Source of the DNA: Symbiodinium natans
Lineage: Eukaryota > Sar > Dinophyceae > Suessiales > Symbiodiniaceae
Direction: 5' to 3'
Assembly: GCA_905221605.1 (NCBI GenBank)
Contig: CAJNDS010000791.1
Location: 1-64,000 of the forward strand
DNA length: 64,000 nucleotides
Under the pieces are notes generated by a model. That model was not told the origin of the DNA and ran no database searches. It saw only the letters and a program-made list of their open reading frames with translations. Numbering within the stretch: position 1 is the first letter of the stretch; each line of letters begins with the position of its first letter. This document shows, piece by piece, positions 7,711-17,342 of the stretch. The translations under genes and the position numbers were made by a program.

Positions 7711-10154
7711 GTACGAAACAGGTGCTTAAGCAGCTTCCAGGTGCCATATGTCGGCTTCTGCATGAACCCTGCCAGGAACCTTACGCTGAACTGGCATGCA
7801 ACGGTATCGGACTGCAAATAGAGTAAGATGCCCGTTGCGGACCGGTATGTGGATGCCATGTCGCTTGGCAGCTCGGTGTCACCAGGGTCATCGGTCGGCA
7901 ATCTACCTGAAGGAAACGGGGTTTTCCTGGGCCGAAGTTTGGCACCTTTGAGGTTGCACAACTCGAGCAGTTTATCCACATGCTTAGGTGGCACCTGAAT
8001 CTCCAATTCAGTGTCCGAAATCAAGCGATGCACTCGTTTTAGGAACGTCAATTCGTCCCCAATGTCTTTGATCCACTGTACAGCGATGGTGTAGCGCTCA
8101 CTTAGCTTTGCAACGACATGTTCAAGCGTATCACCGTGGGCAGTTGCAAGAAGGTCATCAACATGCATGAGGCCTCCCCCAGTGGCACCTGGGTTCGGCT
8201 CAAACTCCCCGCCTGCGCCTTCACTGCTTTCATTTGGAGGCATACGGAACAGCGATGGCATCTCAGGAAAAGGTTGCACACAGCATTGGCTAACCAACAC
8301 ATCCTGGAAATCCCGAAACCATCTTGCAGAGCCGTCACGCTGTCCGGGCAGGCATTTGTGTAATTTAAACCAGACCACTACACCATTACCCACCTTAACT
8401 GACGTCACCGTATCAACCTCTTGACTTACAGTCAAGTAGGCATCGCTCACGTCGAGCGACAGCATATGCCATCCCTGGCTCCGGTGTGTCATGTACAAGG
8501 CCGGTACGAGCCTTGTGGTTAGACTGCTCGAAGCTGGCGAGTATAACCCAGTGCGTCCTGGGTCCAGGAAGTGGTATTCTCGGGCTACTAGGCGGGCACG
8601 TCGAATCCACCCGAACGATTTCAAACGCCATGTCACCACGAATTTCGTGGTCAGGGTCCTGTGTCCCGGGATCGGACCATCGACTTGGGCCAAGACTTTC
8701 ATGCGCCCGAGCCGCTGCAGCTCGTACTCCATGGCGATCTGATCGACGCGTGCCAACTCTTCGTCGGAAAGTTCCGGTTCACCGTGGTCCAAAGGAAATA
8801 TCAAGGATTGGGGCATGTCAAGGGTTTGCTCTTGTCCATCATCAGCAATCTCAAGATCACCGTCACCAAGATCCGCCTCGATCTCTTCATCAGGTGATTC
8901 GCCATCCACATGATAAAACTCCTGGTCTCCAATTTTCGTGACTGCCATCAGACGAAGCTTCTTTCGCACAGGCGCAGGCTCACTGCTTCCGGGCGCAACA
9001 TGATCTGCAGGGGTCTCGGGAGGACTACGGCCAGCCTGATTAGAACCACTAGACCCACTGGAACTAGAACCACTAGGGCTGGCCCCTACACCCGCAGGGC
9101 TTGGTTCTGGCATTGCGACATCTTCATTGACTGCATTAGCTGAGGCAATCCCCGCCTGGTGAGGCGTTGGGGGCTCTGGCGTTCCCGCTGCAATGCTTGG
9201 ACGAGGCAATTGAGGAACAAGTTCGGAAAGCATTGCGTCGTCAGGCAGGAGCCGCTGCTCTGGTGGAGGTGCCTCGGGCGGCACCACCTCTGCGTTGACA
9301 GCTGGCCCGTCATCACCCACAGGTGTACGCTGTGCACGTGCTTGTCCAACATGGCCAGCGAGGAAAGCTGCTTGCGAGTATGGCATATCTCGCAACACAG
9401 TGCAAAGCTCATCACTGAAACGCTCGGGGATGCGTCTCACTGACCGGCACGAGACCAAGAAGCCTCCAGGCGTCACGCCGACATGTGCGTCGGACACAGT
9501 CAGCTTGCCCAGCCACAGCATTCTAACCCATCTAGGATGACCCTTGACTTTGCTACGGATGCGACCAAAGCAGGTCTCACCAAAGGATATGATCTTCCCG
9601 TTGTACGGACGACCTGTGACCAACTCAAAGCTGGTTATCCCATGGCTCTTCACGAACCTGTGTGCCATCCATCCGGCGTGCCGCCAGGCCCATCCATGGA
9701 TGGGAACAAGAGATCCAACTGCGGTCTTTGTCTCCTTTTCATACTCAGCAAGGATGGTGCATGTCAACTGGCGCAAGAACTCGATGGCCTGTTCAGCAGG
9801 ATTGCTTTGGTGGTCTCCAGGCTCAGGGGCTTCTATGTGTGTTTTCAACCCAAGCTTGGTGCGATACGCCTTCACTGCCGCCTTCAACGCCAAACATGTC
9901 GGCTCATTGTCACTCTTCAAGGTGACTTCATTGTGCCCCAAGACATTGAGATAGCGACAGAGCTCGGCTGTAGCATAGCGCATCGATTCAGTGCCTCCTT
10001 TCCGGGGCAAGGCCCACGCATTGCGAGATCCAGTGTGGCTGTCAGCAACAACAAGGCACACAAGCTTGATGCCTTTCCAAAAGCTCATGCCGGCGAAGGT
10101 GGTCCTGAATGCGTTTGAGGACCGTTGCTTTTCCCCCGCTCTTGCCCAATCCAA
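7656..10154 (-). CDS. Copia integrase (partial) and reverse transcriptase
   Basis: The first 230 residues are an rve integrase: the second acidic residue is in LKSDNEP and the glutamate in NPAEQAIEF. The first catalytic aspartate region is missing or shifted out of frame at the N-terminus. A proline/serine-rich linker follows. The RT starts near residue 520 (KSFGWIRRARLVAREY) with LSLDVSDAYL and the active site MHVDDLL, where copia normally has YVDD. The protein ends in SYRSATGILLYL-type sequence before the RNase H frame. It is probably non-functional because of the frame breaks. Confidence 0.85.
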   Translation of the reverse strand: MDWARAGEKQRSSNAFRTTFAGMSFWKGIKLVCLVVADSHTGSRNAWALPRKGGTESMRYATAELCRYLNVLGHNEVTLKSDNEPTCLALKAAVKAYRTKLGLKTHIEAPEPGDHQSNPAEQAIEFLRQLTCTILAEYEKETKTAVGSLVPIHGWAWRHAGWMAHRFVKSHGITSFELVTGRPYNGKIISFGETCFGRIRSKVKGHPRWVRMLWLGKLTVSDAHVGVTPGGFLVSCRSVRRIPERFSDELCTVLRDMPYSQAAFLAGHVGQARAQRTPVGDDGPAVNAEVVPPEAPPPEQRLLPDDAMLSELVPQLPRPSIAAGTPEPPTPHQAGIASANAVNEDVAMPEPSPAGVGASPSGSSSSGSSGSNQAGRSPPETPADHVAPGSSEPAPVRKKLRLMAVTKIGDQEFYHVDGESPDEEIEADLGDGDLEIADDGQEQTLDMPQSLIFPLDHGEPELSDEELARVDQIAMEYELQRLGRMKVLAQVDGPIPGHRTLTTKFVVTWRLKSFGWIRRARLVAREYHFLDPGRTGLYSPASSSLTTRLVPALYMTHRSQGWHMLSLDVSDAYLTVSQEVDTVTSVKVGNGVVVWFKLHKCLPGQRDGSARWFRDFQDVLVSQCCVQPFPEMPSLFRMPPNESSEGAGGEFEPNPGATGGGLMHVDDLLATAHGDTLEHVVAKLSERYTIAVQWIKDIGDELTFLKRVHRLISDTELEIQVPPKHVDKLLELCNLKGAKLRPRKTPFPSGRLPTDDPGDTELPSDMASTYRSATGILLYLQSDTVACQFSVRFLAGFMQKPTYGTWKLLKHLFRTWPSMSIIVWSFPHRQSV

Positions 10155-10830
10155 GCGTAACGCATGCTGCCCTAAGGGTGGCCAAAGTGCAGTCCATGCT
10201 CAGACGTACGCCGTCAACCACAACATACTCAGCATTCGGATTTGCAGCTCTTTGCTCGTCACTCTCTTGATTTTCGTCATGTCCAATGCCTGCACCCTGA
10301 TCTTCAATCACATCACGATCTTCGTTGAGGCCTTCAAGAGGAAGCATTGGGTCGTCATCATCCGATTCAGCACGCACTGGCACTGGCTGTGCCGGGGCAG
10401 GGATGTCCCCTTCAGGGAACAGGTCAAGCATGTTCACACGGGCGGAAGTGGCAACGGTGATGATCTCATGCAACCTTTCAATCCCTTGGTGAGGCAAAGC
10501 ACTCTCAGGATCATCAAGACGTGCCACTTCTGCATTCAGCTCGTGCAACTTCCAACCTTGTGGCCCATTTATGAGCGTCGTACGAAACCTGACATCATGC
10601 GCTGCAAGAGCAGTAGCACAGTCGATCAAGCACGAAGAGTTGCATCGGTTGGCACGCACACCTTCAGACAACACCTGGAACCTCTCGGTGAGTGCAAGGA
10701 ACGGACCATGAAGCTGCAAAGCGCGCACATCACAGGTGGGGTCACTCATCACAACACGGATGTCACCACGCACACACAAGGAATTTTGCTTCAGGTACAC
10801 AGGAATCTTGATGCCATCGCGTTCAAGCAC
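10042..10830 (-). CDS. Copia pol segment: protease tail and SAP-like motif
   Basis: This frame continues from the protease-bearing frame (10823-11743) and holds the C-terminal half of the aspartic protease region, then an acidic linker. Near its end lies LATLRAACVTLGLGKSGGKA followed by TVLKRIQDHL. That is the two-helix pattern of a SAP domain (a DNA-binding module), here placed between protease and integrase. The last 20 residues are probably out of frame, because the integrase begins in another frame at 10154. Confidence 0.65.
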   Translation of the reverse strand: MLERDGIKIPVYLKQNSLCVRGDIRVVMSDPTCDVRALQLHGPFLALTERFQVLSEGVRANRCNSSCLIDCATALAAHDVRFRTTLINGPQGWKLHELNAEVARLDDPESALPHQGIERLHEIITVATSARVNMLDLFPEGDIPAPAQPVPVRAESDDDDPMLPLEGLNEDRDVIEDQGAGIGHDENQESDEQRAANPNAEYVVVDGVRLSMDCTLATLRAACVTLGLGKSGGKATVLKRIQDHLRRHELLERHQACVPCCC

Positions 10831-11743
10831 AAGATTGTCGTCTTGATCTCTGCCAACACTCCACCCGACACGGCAGGGGACTCGTCACGGGTGCAATGAG
10901 CCAGCGATCCTTCACAGATGCACCGCTGAGCTCAAGGACGGCCTCACGGATGCCATGCGATTTCAAAGGGTTTCCCTGAGCATCCCGGTACCAGTGGTTG
11001 GAAGATGCAACCTTGCGACCCACATTGGCATAGGACTCAGGCAGGCAAGAGTGGTCAGCGCCTGAGTCCAACACGATTTCCACCTGCTGGTGGAGCACAT
11101 GGTCACCTTGCCACTGGAGGGCACGCACATCACCCGGTGGAACAGGCTCCTGGGTATCATCGTCCCATGACAACCAGTGTGCATCATCATCACTATATGT
11201 CATGTCGTAGCACACACACGAAGAAGGACACATGGAATGCTGCGCGGGCGCTTGAACAGGTGGAGGCCGAATCTCGGGTTTTCCCTGGAAAACGGACAAT
11301 TCCTCGGGTTTTCCCTGGAAAACGGACAATTCCGCCTGGGGCGGAATCTCGGGTTTTCCCTGGAAAACGGACAATTTCGCCTGGGGCGTCCTGGCTGAGA
11401 ACCCAAGAGGAGGGTTTGCAACCGCATGGGCTCCCAGCAGAGGAGCACTTCCTGCTATGGCACAGACCTCCATGGCCCTGGAGGCTCGGGCATGCAAAGC
11501 GCTAACAAGCTGCACAAACTCATCGTTGCGCCCATCACGCACTATGCGCACATTCCCATCACTTGCATCCAGCTGGCAAAGGTCAACTTCAACACGGCGC
11601 ACAGAGCCCGGGACTGCAGCGCTGGACGACGGCACCGCGGAGGATGTCGCGGCTTGCGAAGCAGAGCCACCCACCGAGGTGACAGTCGTGGATGTCTCAG
11701 CGCCGACGACCTGATTCACTGAGGACTGACCCTTAGCTCTCAC
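10823..11743 (-). CDS. Copia aspartic protease segment
   Basis: LDSGADHSCLP is the retropepsin active-site motif (D-S-G), near residue 230. Upstream is low-complexity sequence and a triple repeat AELSVFQGKPE encoded by a 29-bp direct repeat at 11274-11302, 11304-11332 and 11349-11377. The frame is open upstream to about 11,757, where homology to copia ends at the nested element. Confidence 0.75.
   Translation of the reverse strand: MRAKGQSSVNQVVGAETSTTVTSVGGSASQAATSSAVPSSSAAVPGSVRRVEVDLCQLDASDGNVRIVRDGRNDEFVQLVSALHARASRAMEVCAIAGSAPLLGAHAVANPPLGFSARTPQAKLSVFQGKPEIPPQAELSVFQGKPEELSVFQGKPEIRPPPVQAPAQHSMCPSSCVCYDMTYSDDDAHWLSWDDDTQEPVPPGDVRALQWQGDHVLHQQVEIVLDSGADHSCLPESYANVGRKVASSNHWYRDAQGNPLKSHGIREAVLELSGASVKDRWLIAPVTSPLPCRVECWQRSRRQSCA
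11274..11377. repeat. 29-bp direct repeat, three copies, in copia pol
   Basis: Three copies of CTCGGGTTTTCCCTGGAAAA plus CGGACAATT. The unit contains the palindrome GTTTTCC-CT-GGAAAAC. The repeat keeps the reading frame overall because the spacers vary. Confidence 0.85.
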
Positions 11744-12023
11744 AAAAGTTGGGGTTTTATAGAAAAAGATATAGAACGCAATCTGTGTACAATTTATTCC
11801 TCATGATTGGAATAAGCTTTAGCGAAAAGGTCTATCTTGTGAAATCTCAAAAGTAATTCCATCTTCTATGTACACATGTGAAACTCAATCACATATATGT
11901 GTTGAAGACTCATTCGGTTACACTGACGCGCTTTTTCTTCAGTCGTGGGGCAAGCATGTACAGGATGCGATCTGGTTTCGCGATCTCCTGCTCTCCCGAA
12001 ATACCCCCTTTTTAAGAGAGCTA

Positions 12024-14726
12024 TCAGGTAAGTTCGAATGCTTGCCGAATCCATGGAAAAGACTGACACGCAGCAGCTCCCGAAATTCTCAGAGCCTCCT
12101 CAGGCTTTCCCCGAGAAGGCCCATCGGCGATGTTCGAGTAACTCGGCACACGACATATCCAGGTGTGACTTGGATTGGCATCCTCGGCAGCAGCGAAGCT
12201 CCTGATCAAAGTGTCCATCGTGTGGGATTTTGAACGGCCTTTTATGAGCCCAAATCGACAACCTTCATTGTCTGTCCAAATGATCACCCGGCGTCCTGAA
12301 AAACGATGAGCCAGGTGTATCCGCATGGCCACGACAGCGTAGGTTTCGATTTGTCCAATCAAGTGATCACCGTCTGTCTGTTGAAGCGACTCGACCATGT
12401 CCTTTGGCATCTCGCCTCCATAAACTTCTGCAGATCCATCGTGTGAGTCGAAAAACACAGCCCCAACTCCGGCCACACCTTTTTCCCAGCTGCCATCTGT
12501 AAAGAGATGCACCGGAGAACTCGGCATATCTGCTTTGAGCTGGAGGGGCTTAGACGATTCCAATGCAGTTATGGCGCGTCGACAAAGCATCTTAACCGCA
12601 ACAGGGGAAGGGTGATGTCCATGATGCACTATGGCGTTCAAGTCCTCACAGACATAACGTAAAGTTCTGCCTCCGAAGAACCCAGCCGCGTACCGCAGGA
12701 GGCCCAGAAGGACTTGGCCCTCGTGGCGGCTGAGGACTGCTGACTCCTGGATCTCTCGAAGGCGCTCAAGGAGTCGATCAACCCGGCCGAGCTTGTTAGC
12801 CACCGTCAAAATCCCTGAAGATATGCAAGAGACGTCGAGATGCAAGCCCAGCACGTCAAAGGATTTCGCAAAGGGGCGGCCTTTGTGACCCTCACCAATT
12901 TCGGCATGTTTCCAACCCAACAAGTGCAGGAACTTCGTGCATAAGAGGCCCACCTGTTCAGCATCTTCCGAAGGCACAAGGATTGGATAGTCGTCGAAGA
13001 AGTTTGCATGAGGGATCTCCAGCACGACGTTCATTAAGAAGCTCAAGGCCCGAGCTATTCTTAAGAAGGCATAGACTGAAGCTGAAGCCCCAAAAACCAA
13101 TGCTGAAGAAATGAAGAAGATTGGGTGGCCATCGGCATCACGCAGAAGCAGAACACACAAGCTCCGATGTTGCTCACAAACTGCCATCTGTTTGTAAGCA
13201 CCACTTAGATCAAGGCATCGGCCACTCCACTCTCTAGGTACGACTCCCGGCTTTCCCACTACGCGCTTTGCAATTTCCATAGCCAAAGAGATGCAAAAGT
13301 CACCGTCCTGTAACTTTAGCTTCATGGTGCTGGTGAAAGTGCTGTTCAAGTCGGAATCGCAGGCATCGTCAATCGGCCTCAGTTTGCCTCCTTGTCGAAC
13401 GCCGAACCTTCGCATCAAACTCCAATCCGACCTCCCCAAGTGCTCTGAAACTTCCTTTTCACTGCTGAAAGGCCCCTGAAGCCATCCAGCCTTTGCCTCG
13501 TCCATAGTCACCTTCAGCAAATCGCGTTCGAGCTCGGGGTCAGAGACACGATTTTCCAGAAGTAACGCTGCTCGTTTCAAGGGAGCCACTTGACGGAGCT
13601 CCGCTTCGGTAGACGTAGCAGATTTCACTTTGATATCAAAGGCCGCAGGGCATTCGGACACACCCGACAACCTCACACCCGACTTTAGAAGCTCGATCGC
13701 CTCCATGTCGTCAAAGTTGTGCTGTCGCAACAATGACTCCAGAAGTAAGATCCTCTTGCCTTGCATCACAGTCTGCATCCACGATGGCATAGCTGAGTGA
13801 AGCTTGCTCTCGTCTTGTTCTAACTTTTTGGCAAGGATCTCTGCCTTCATCAGTGCGAGTTTTCGACGAAGAAACAGGGCCCGGCGATCAGCAACCATGT
13901 TGGCCTCAAGGGAAGCCTTCAGCTCCTTTGGGAGTTCGTTCTCGGAGTCAAGAGGGTGGCACACTTTCTTGGCAGCCTGGAACCACTCACTAGGATCTCT
14001 GTAGAAACCAACCTGGCAATCCTCACCCCTATCCAAACCAAGCCCCTCACTGTCTGGAGAAGTTTCAGGAAGAACTTCGGCGGCCTCCCCCGAGTCACCC
14101 CCTTGCACGGGAGGCGCGCCGAGGACCTTGCAACCGGAGGGGGGAATTTGGCCGCGCGGCATGATGCGCACGAACTTGTATTCGGAAACCAAGGGCTTAC
14201 GCTTACGGGTTTGGCGACCCACGGCGGACAGCGACTGCAAACGAGGGTCGGGGGCTTCCGGCCGGCCAGGGGAAACGTCGCAAGCAGACGCAAAGCAGGC
14301 GGCCCATCGAGCAGCCAACACAACAGGATACTGCGCCTCGAGATGAGTGGACCAAACCCAACCTCCAGCGCGCCAGCTGACGCCCCAAGGTTCATGCACA
14401 CGACGGCCGCTGCAGCGGGCACGAAGGCAGCCAAAGGCATCCCGGTTGCTGAGCAGCTTGGTGGACTTTGGGCGAGCACCACCGTGCTCACAAGCGTCGA
14501 AGATGATCTCATGCAAGTCATTGAACCAGCGGCGGACCTTGGGCGAGGCGTGCTGTCGGACCTTCAAGGCCAGCACACTCCAGAACCACGAGTTCGTGGG
14601 GTTTTCGAGAGTGAAGACGCAGTCGTGCTCAGCGCACCAAAGTAGGACATGAAAGACCAGGTCATAAAGACGATTGGCGGCGGCCAGGCGCAAACCATCA
14701 TCGCTTGCAGGGTCAATGTGAGGCAA
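12024..14726 (-). CDS. Methyltransferase-like C-terminal part, reverse transcriptase and RNase H of DIRS-like element
   Basis: Residues 1-150 continue the methyltransferase-like domain begun in the previous frame: CVFTLENPTNSWFW has the ENP triplet of cytosine-methyltransferase motif VI. RT follows from about residue 430, with DLSGAYKQMAV and the active site ANFFDDYPILV (FDDY in place of YxDD). RNase H occupies the last 170 residues: LFTDGSWEKG, QIETYAVVAM, IIWTDNEGC and a final SYSNIADGPSRG typical of DIRS-type RNase H. The track back to the N-terminal half needs a one-base frameshift near 14,790. Confidence 0.85.
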   Translation of the reverse strand: MPHIDPASDDGLRLAAANRLYDLVFHVLLWCAEHDCVFTLENPTNSWFWSVLALKVRQHASPKVRRWFNDLHEIIFDACEHGGARPKSTKLLSNRDAFGCLRARCSGRRVHEPWGVSWRAGGWVWSTHLEAQYPVVLAARWAACFASACDVSPGRPEAPDPRLQSLSAVGRQTRKRKPLVSEYKFVRIMPRGQIPPSGCKVLGAPPVQGGDSGEAAEVLPETSPDSEGLGLDRGEDCQVGFYRDPSEWFQAAKKVCHPLDSENELPKELKASLEANMVADRRALFLRRKLALMKAEILAKKLEQDESKLHSAMPSWMQTVMQGKRILLLESLLRQHNFDDMEAIELLKSGVRLSGVSECPAAFDIKVKSATSTEAELRQVAPLKRAALLLENRVSDPELERDLLKVTMDEAKAGWLQGPFSSEKEVSEHLGRSDWSLMRRFGVRQGGKLRPIDDACDSDLNSTFTSTMKLKLQDGDFCISLAMEIAKRVVGKPGVVPREWSGRCLDLSGAYKQMAVCEQHRSLCVLLLRDADGHPIFFISSALVFGASASVYAFLRIARALSFLMNVVLEIPHANFFDDYPILVPSEDAEQVGLLCTKFLHLLGWKHAEIGEGHKGRPFAKSFDVLGLHLDVSCISSGILTVANKLGRVDRLLERLREIQESAVLSRHEGQVLLGLLRYAAGFFGGRTLRYVCEDLNAIVHHGHHPSPVAVKMLCRRAITALESSKPLQLKADMPSSPVHLFTDGSWEKGVAGVGAVFFDSHDGSAEVYGGEMPKDMVESLQQTDGDHLIGQIETYAVVAMRIHLAHRFSGRRVIIWTDNEGCRFGLIKGRSKSHTMDTLIRSFAAAEDANPSHTWICRVPSYSNIADGPSRGKPEEALRISGAAACQSFPWIRQAFELT

Positions 14727-15604
14727 GCCGAGGGGAAAGTCGGCGCTCCGAAGCGGCCGAGGGTCACGGAGGCCGAGGGATGTAACTTTGCCGGCACGGG
14801 CCGCTCACGGGCCCGAGAAGAGGTGCCACAAGGGGGGCCCAGGTGCACCGCGGCAGGCTTTTTGTCACTCAACAGGCGAAACAAGGCATCGCGGCCCAGA
14901 CTGGAAGCAAGGTCAAGGCGAACCGTGGGAACCTGAGGGCGCCGGGGGCAGTTGAACCCGAGCCTCTGGGCGGCTCGAGCCAGGGTTGCAGAGCCGGAGA
15001 ACACCTCGAGAAAGAGCTTGGGTGGGCCAGGGATGGGCAAGGCGGAGAGGGAGGGTAGGCGAAAGCCAAGTGAGCGTAGCCAGTCACGGTCGGGAGGGGG
15101 AAGCTTAGGACTATCCCTGGGGGTGAAGGCAATCAGCACAACCCTGCGGCCCTGCCAAGGCAAAACAGCATGGCGGTTCACTGCGGCATGAAGCAAGACT
15201 GGCTCTGCGGATACCTCATGCAGACGCCCCCAGAAAGTGCCAGAAGCGTCTTCAAAGCGGTCAGCCCCGCCTTCACATTCTTCCCAGATTTGGCCATTGC
15301 GAAACCGGGTCAAGGGGATGACAAGATTCCAGGAGGAGCGGTCGTTATTGCAGTCCACATGAAGCGGGCTTTGAACATCATCAAGCAAGACTAAGCTGGA
15401 AAAGGTGTGATGAGGATTCACTTGGTGAACATAGCGGCAAAAGAGAGCGGCGCTCTTTGGAAAAGACTTAGTGTCAGTACGAATTCCGATCTGGGACCCG
15501 AACACCCAGGCACCGCAACCAAAGCTCCGGTGATGGAAGGCATCTCGTTTAGATGGATTCCTGGGCAACAAGTCGAAAACTCTCAAAACATCAAGGGCCG
15601 CCAA
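14564..15604 (-). CDS. 2-oxoglutarate/Fe(II) oxygenase-like domain fused to methyltransferase-like N-terminal part
   Basis: Residues about 60-190 show a jelly-roll oxygenase pattern: HVDCNNDRSSWN (H-x-D), then a glycine-rich strand, then NRHAVLPWQGRRVVLIAFT (distal H and R). These are the iron and 2-oxoglutarate ligands in TET/JBP-type and related enzymes. Residues about 195-310 begin a cytosine-methyltransferase-like fold: PKLFLEVFSGSATLARAAQR (motif I) and VHLGPPCGTSSRARER (motif IV with the PPC cysteine). After KLHPSASV the frame is lost; the correct continuation (VTSLGLRDPRPLRSADFPLG) is in the frame of the downstream ORF. Activity on DNA is inferred, not shown. Confidence 0.75.
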   Translation of the reverse strand: MAALDVLRVFDLLPRNPSKRDAFHHRSFGCGAWVFGSQIGIRTDTKSFPKSAALFCRYVHQVNPHHTFSSLVLLDDVQSPLHVDCNNDRSSWNLVIPLTRFRNGQIWEECEGGADRFEDASGTFWGRLHEVSAEPVLLHAAVNRHAVLPWQGRRVVLIAFTPRDSPKLPPPDRDWLRSLGFRLPSLSALPIPGPPKLFLEVFSGSATLARAAQRLGFNCPRRPQVPTVRLDLASSLGRDALFRLLSDKKPAAVHLGPPCGTSSRARERPVPAKLHPSASVTLGRFGAPTFPSACLTLTLQAMMVCAWPPPIVFMTWSFMSYFGALSTTASSLSKTPRTRGSGVCWP

Positions 15605-15742
15605 GGTTGGCTTGCGAAGCAGTTGCTCGGCAAGGGCTTCGGGACCTAAACCAACGGAGTTGGCCTCAAAAGGGACGGGCGTGACACAATGCGGGGAGAG
15701 CGGCGCAGGCTCCGGGAGGAGGACGGAGCCCCCCGCCCGGAG

Positions 15743-17026
15743 TCAAGATCCCTTGGTGCACAGATGGCCAGGGTGGTCGCCACCACACCCGGCTCTCCAA
15801 CAGATGTGGAAACCACGGCCGCAACGGTTCTTGGAGTTGACTCGAAAGCGGCACCTTCCTTGATTAAAGGCAAAGCATACAGGCTTGTCGTTCACGCGGC
15901 TCACACAGCCGTCGGGCACCGTGAACTCCTTGCGACCCTCACCTTTAGACGACTTGCCCTTACCCCTACCTCTCCCTTTATCGCCCTTCTCACCCCCCTT
16001 TGGGTCATCCCATTTGCGCTTGCCTGGCCAGGGTGCAGAAGGAGGAGGAGTAGGGAGAGCATTTAGGTACTGCGAAACCTCTTGGGACTCGGACAATAGC
16101 CTGATCTGGGTCTCCAAAGGCTTCTCGCGGCCGGGCTCGCCGGCGAGTTTTCCAAGGAGGGCATGCGAGGCCAACGTGAACAAGTGCCGGTCGGCAGCAA
16201 TGAGTTGATGAGTGGTTACCTTGGAATAACCACTGGGCACAGGCCTCATCAAAGCAAGGAAGCATTTGTGACACCACTCCTCAAGAACCTGAAAGCTGCA
16301 GAGACCCGCAAGATCATAGGCCAGCGAGCGACGAGTCCAAGCATTGCGCAAAGCCAAGTCAGTGTGCGTGTCACAAGTGGCGGACTCAGCCTTGCTAGCC
16401 ATTTTCAGGTTCCCTTCGCCATCAACCACCACCTGCTGGTCTTTCTTCAACTGCTGAGCTTCTTGGGCACGGCTGATGATGCGATATGCTGGCAAGTACT
16501 GAAGGACTCCATCCTCCAGTTGTTTGACGAGAGTATCCACGACAGAATGGGCAGGCAAGGTTTCGGGTGAAAGAATGAGGCCCGTGACCCGCTTCTTCAA
16601 GGCTTCCTGGCGAGCCAATCGCTCCGCATTTGGCATAGCACGAACCACCGCTGTGTCAGCGACAGGCTCCACGCGTGCCCTCATGTCAGCCACGCTCAGG
16701 TTCTGGGCTTCAAACATCAAACGTCTCACCTTGGAGGACTGATCAGGCGGGAAGTCATGGGGGAAAATGCTTCCCATCCAACGCTTCACATCGGCTTCAT
16801 CTAGTTGCGTCGGTGTGGTTGACACAGCAAAAGCCAAGGTCCCGAAGCTCTTGAAGCCCGCATCGACAAGGGTGCGAATGGTGGATTCGCTCAGTTTGAC
16901 TTTCTGGCATCTCTCCAAAAACCAGGCCTCGCTGTCCACCGCGATTCCCGCCATGGCTCGACTCCTAGCAAGTCGGGACAACCTCGCTCCTTGTCGGGTT
17001 GAAGCCCAAAGCTCGACTTCGGACAA
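15743..17026 (-). CDS. Gag-like protein of DIRS-like element with CCCH-type finger
   Basis: 427 residues. The helical N-terminal part has no motif I recognise. A lysine/glycine-rich linker (KGGEKGDKGRGRGKGK) leads to a C-terminal cysteine/histidine cluster: VCFAFNQGRCRF, then CGRGFHICWRAGCGGDHPGH and LC. This fits RNA- or DNA-binding C3H fingers at the end of a nucleocapsid protein. The element at 52218-58477 has the same kind of gene in the same position. Confidence 0.65.
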   Translation of the reverse strand: MSEVELWASTRQGARLSRLARSRAMAGIAVDSEAWFLERCQKVKLSESTIRTLVDAGFKSFGTLAFAVSTTPTQLDEADVKRWMGSIFPHDFPPDQSSKVRRLMFEAQNLSVADMRARVEPVADTAVVRAMPNAERLARQEALKKRVTGLILSPETLPAHSVVDTLVKQLEDGVLQYLPAYRIISRAQEAQQLKKDQQVVVDGEGNLKMASKAESATCDTHTDLALRNAWTRRSLAYDLAGLCSFQVLEEWCHKCFLALMRPVPSGYSKVTTHQLIAADRHLFTLASHALLGKLAGEPGREKPLETQIRLLSESQEVSQYLNALPTPPPSAPWPGKRKWDDPKGGEKGDKGRGRGKGKSSKGEGRKEFTVPDGCVSRVNDKPVCFAFNQGRCRFRVNSKNRCGRGFHICWRAGCGGDHPGHLCTKGS

Positions 17027-17342
17027 GATGGGTATTGCAACACAGTCAAACGTGTCCGCGGTTTCCCAGAGCAGAACCCCATGCTTTTATCATGACTGCG
17101 ATTCCGAAGTGCTCTGACGGTGAATGAAGCCTCGGCTCCCGCAGCTGGGTGATTCTCGATAAAGATTTCGAGTCAGCTGGAGTAGGCATCAGTTGTTCTC
17201 CCTCAAAGATCTCGACTTGCGTTCGAGTGGGAGCGACATCACCGATTGTCAGACTTCGGTGCGACGCCTGAGATTGGCTGAAGGATCTATCGTCTGTGCT
17301 GTTCACAAGGACAAATGCACTCGTTTTCCTTCAAGATTTCGA

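Noticed and set aside
11274-11377. CRISPR-like array
   Set aside because: Three direct repeats with spacers of 1 and 16 bp inside a copia reading frame; a coding minisatellite.
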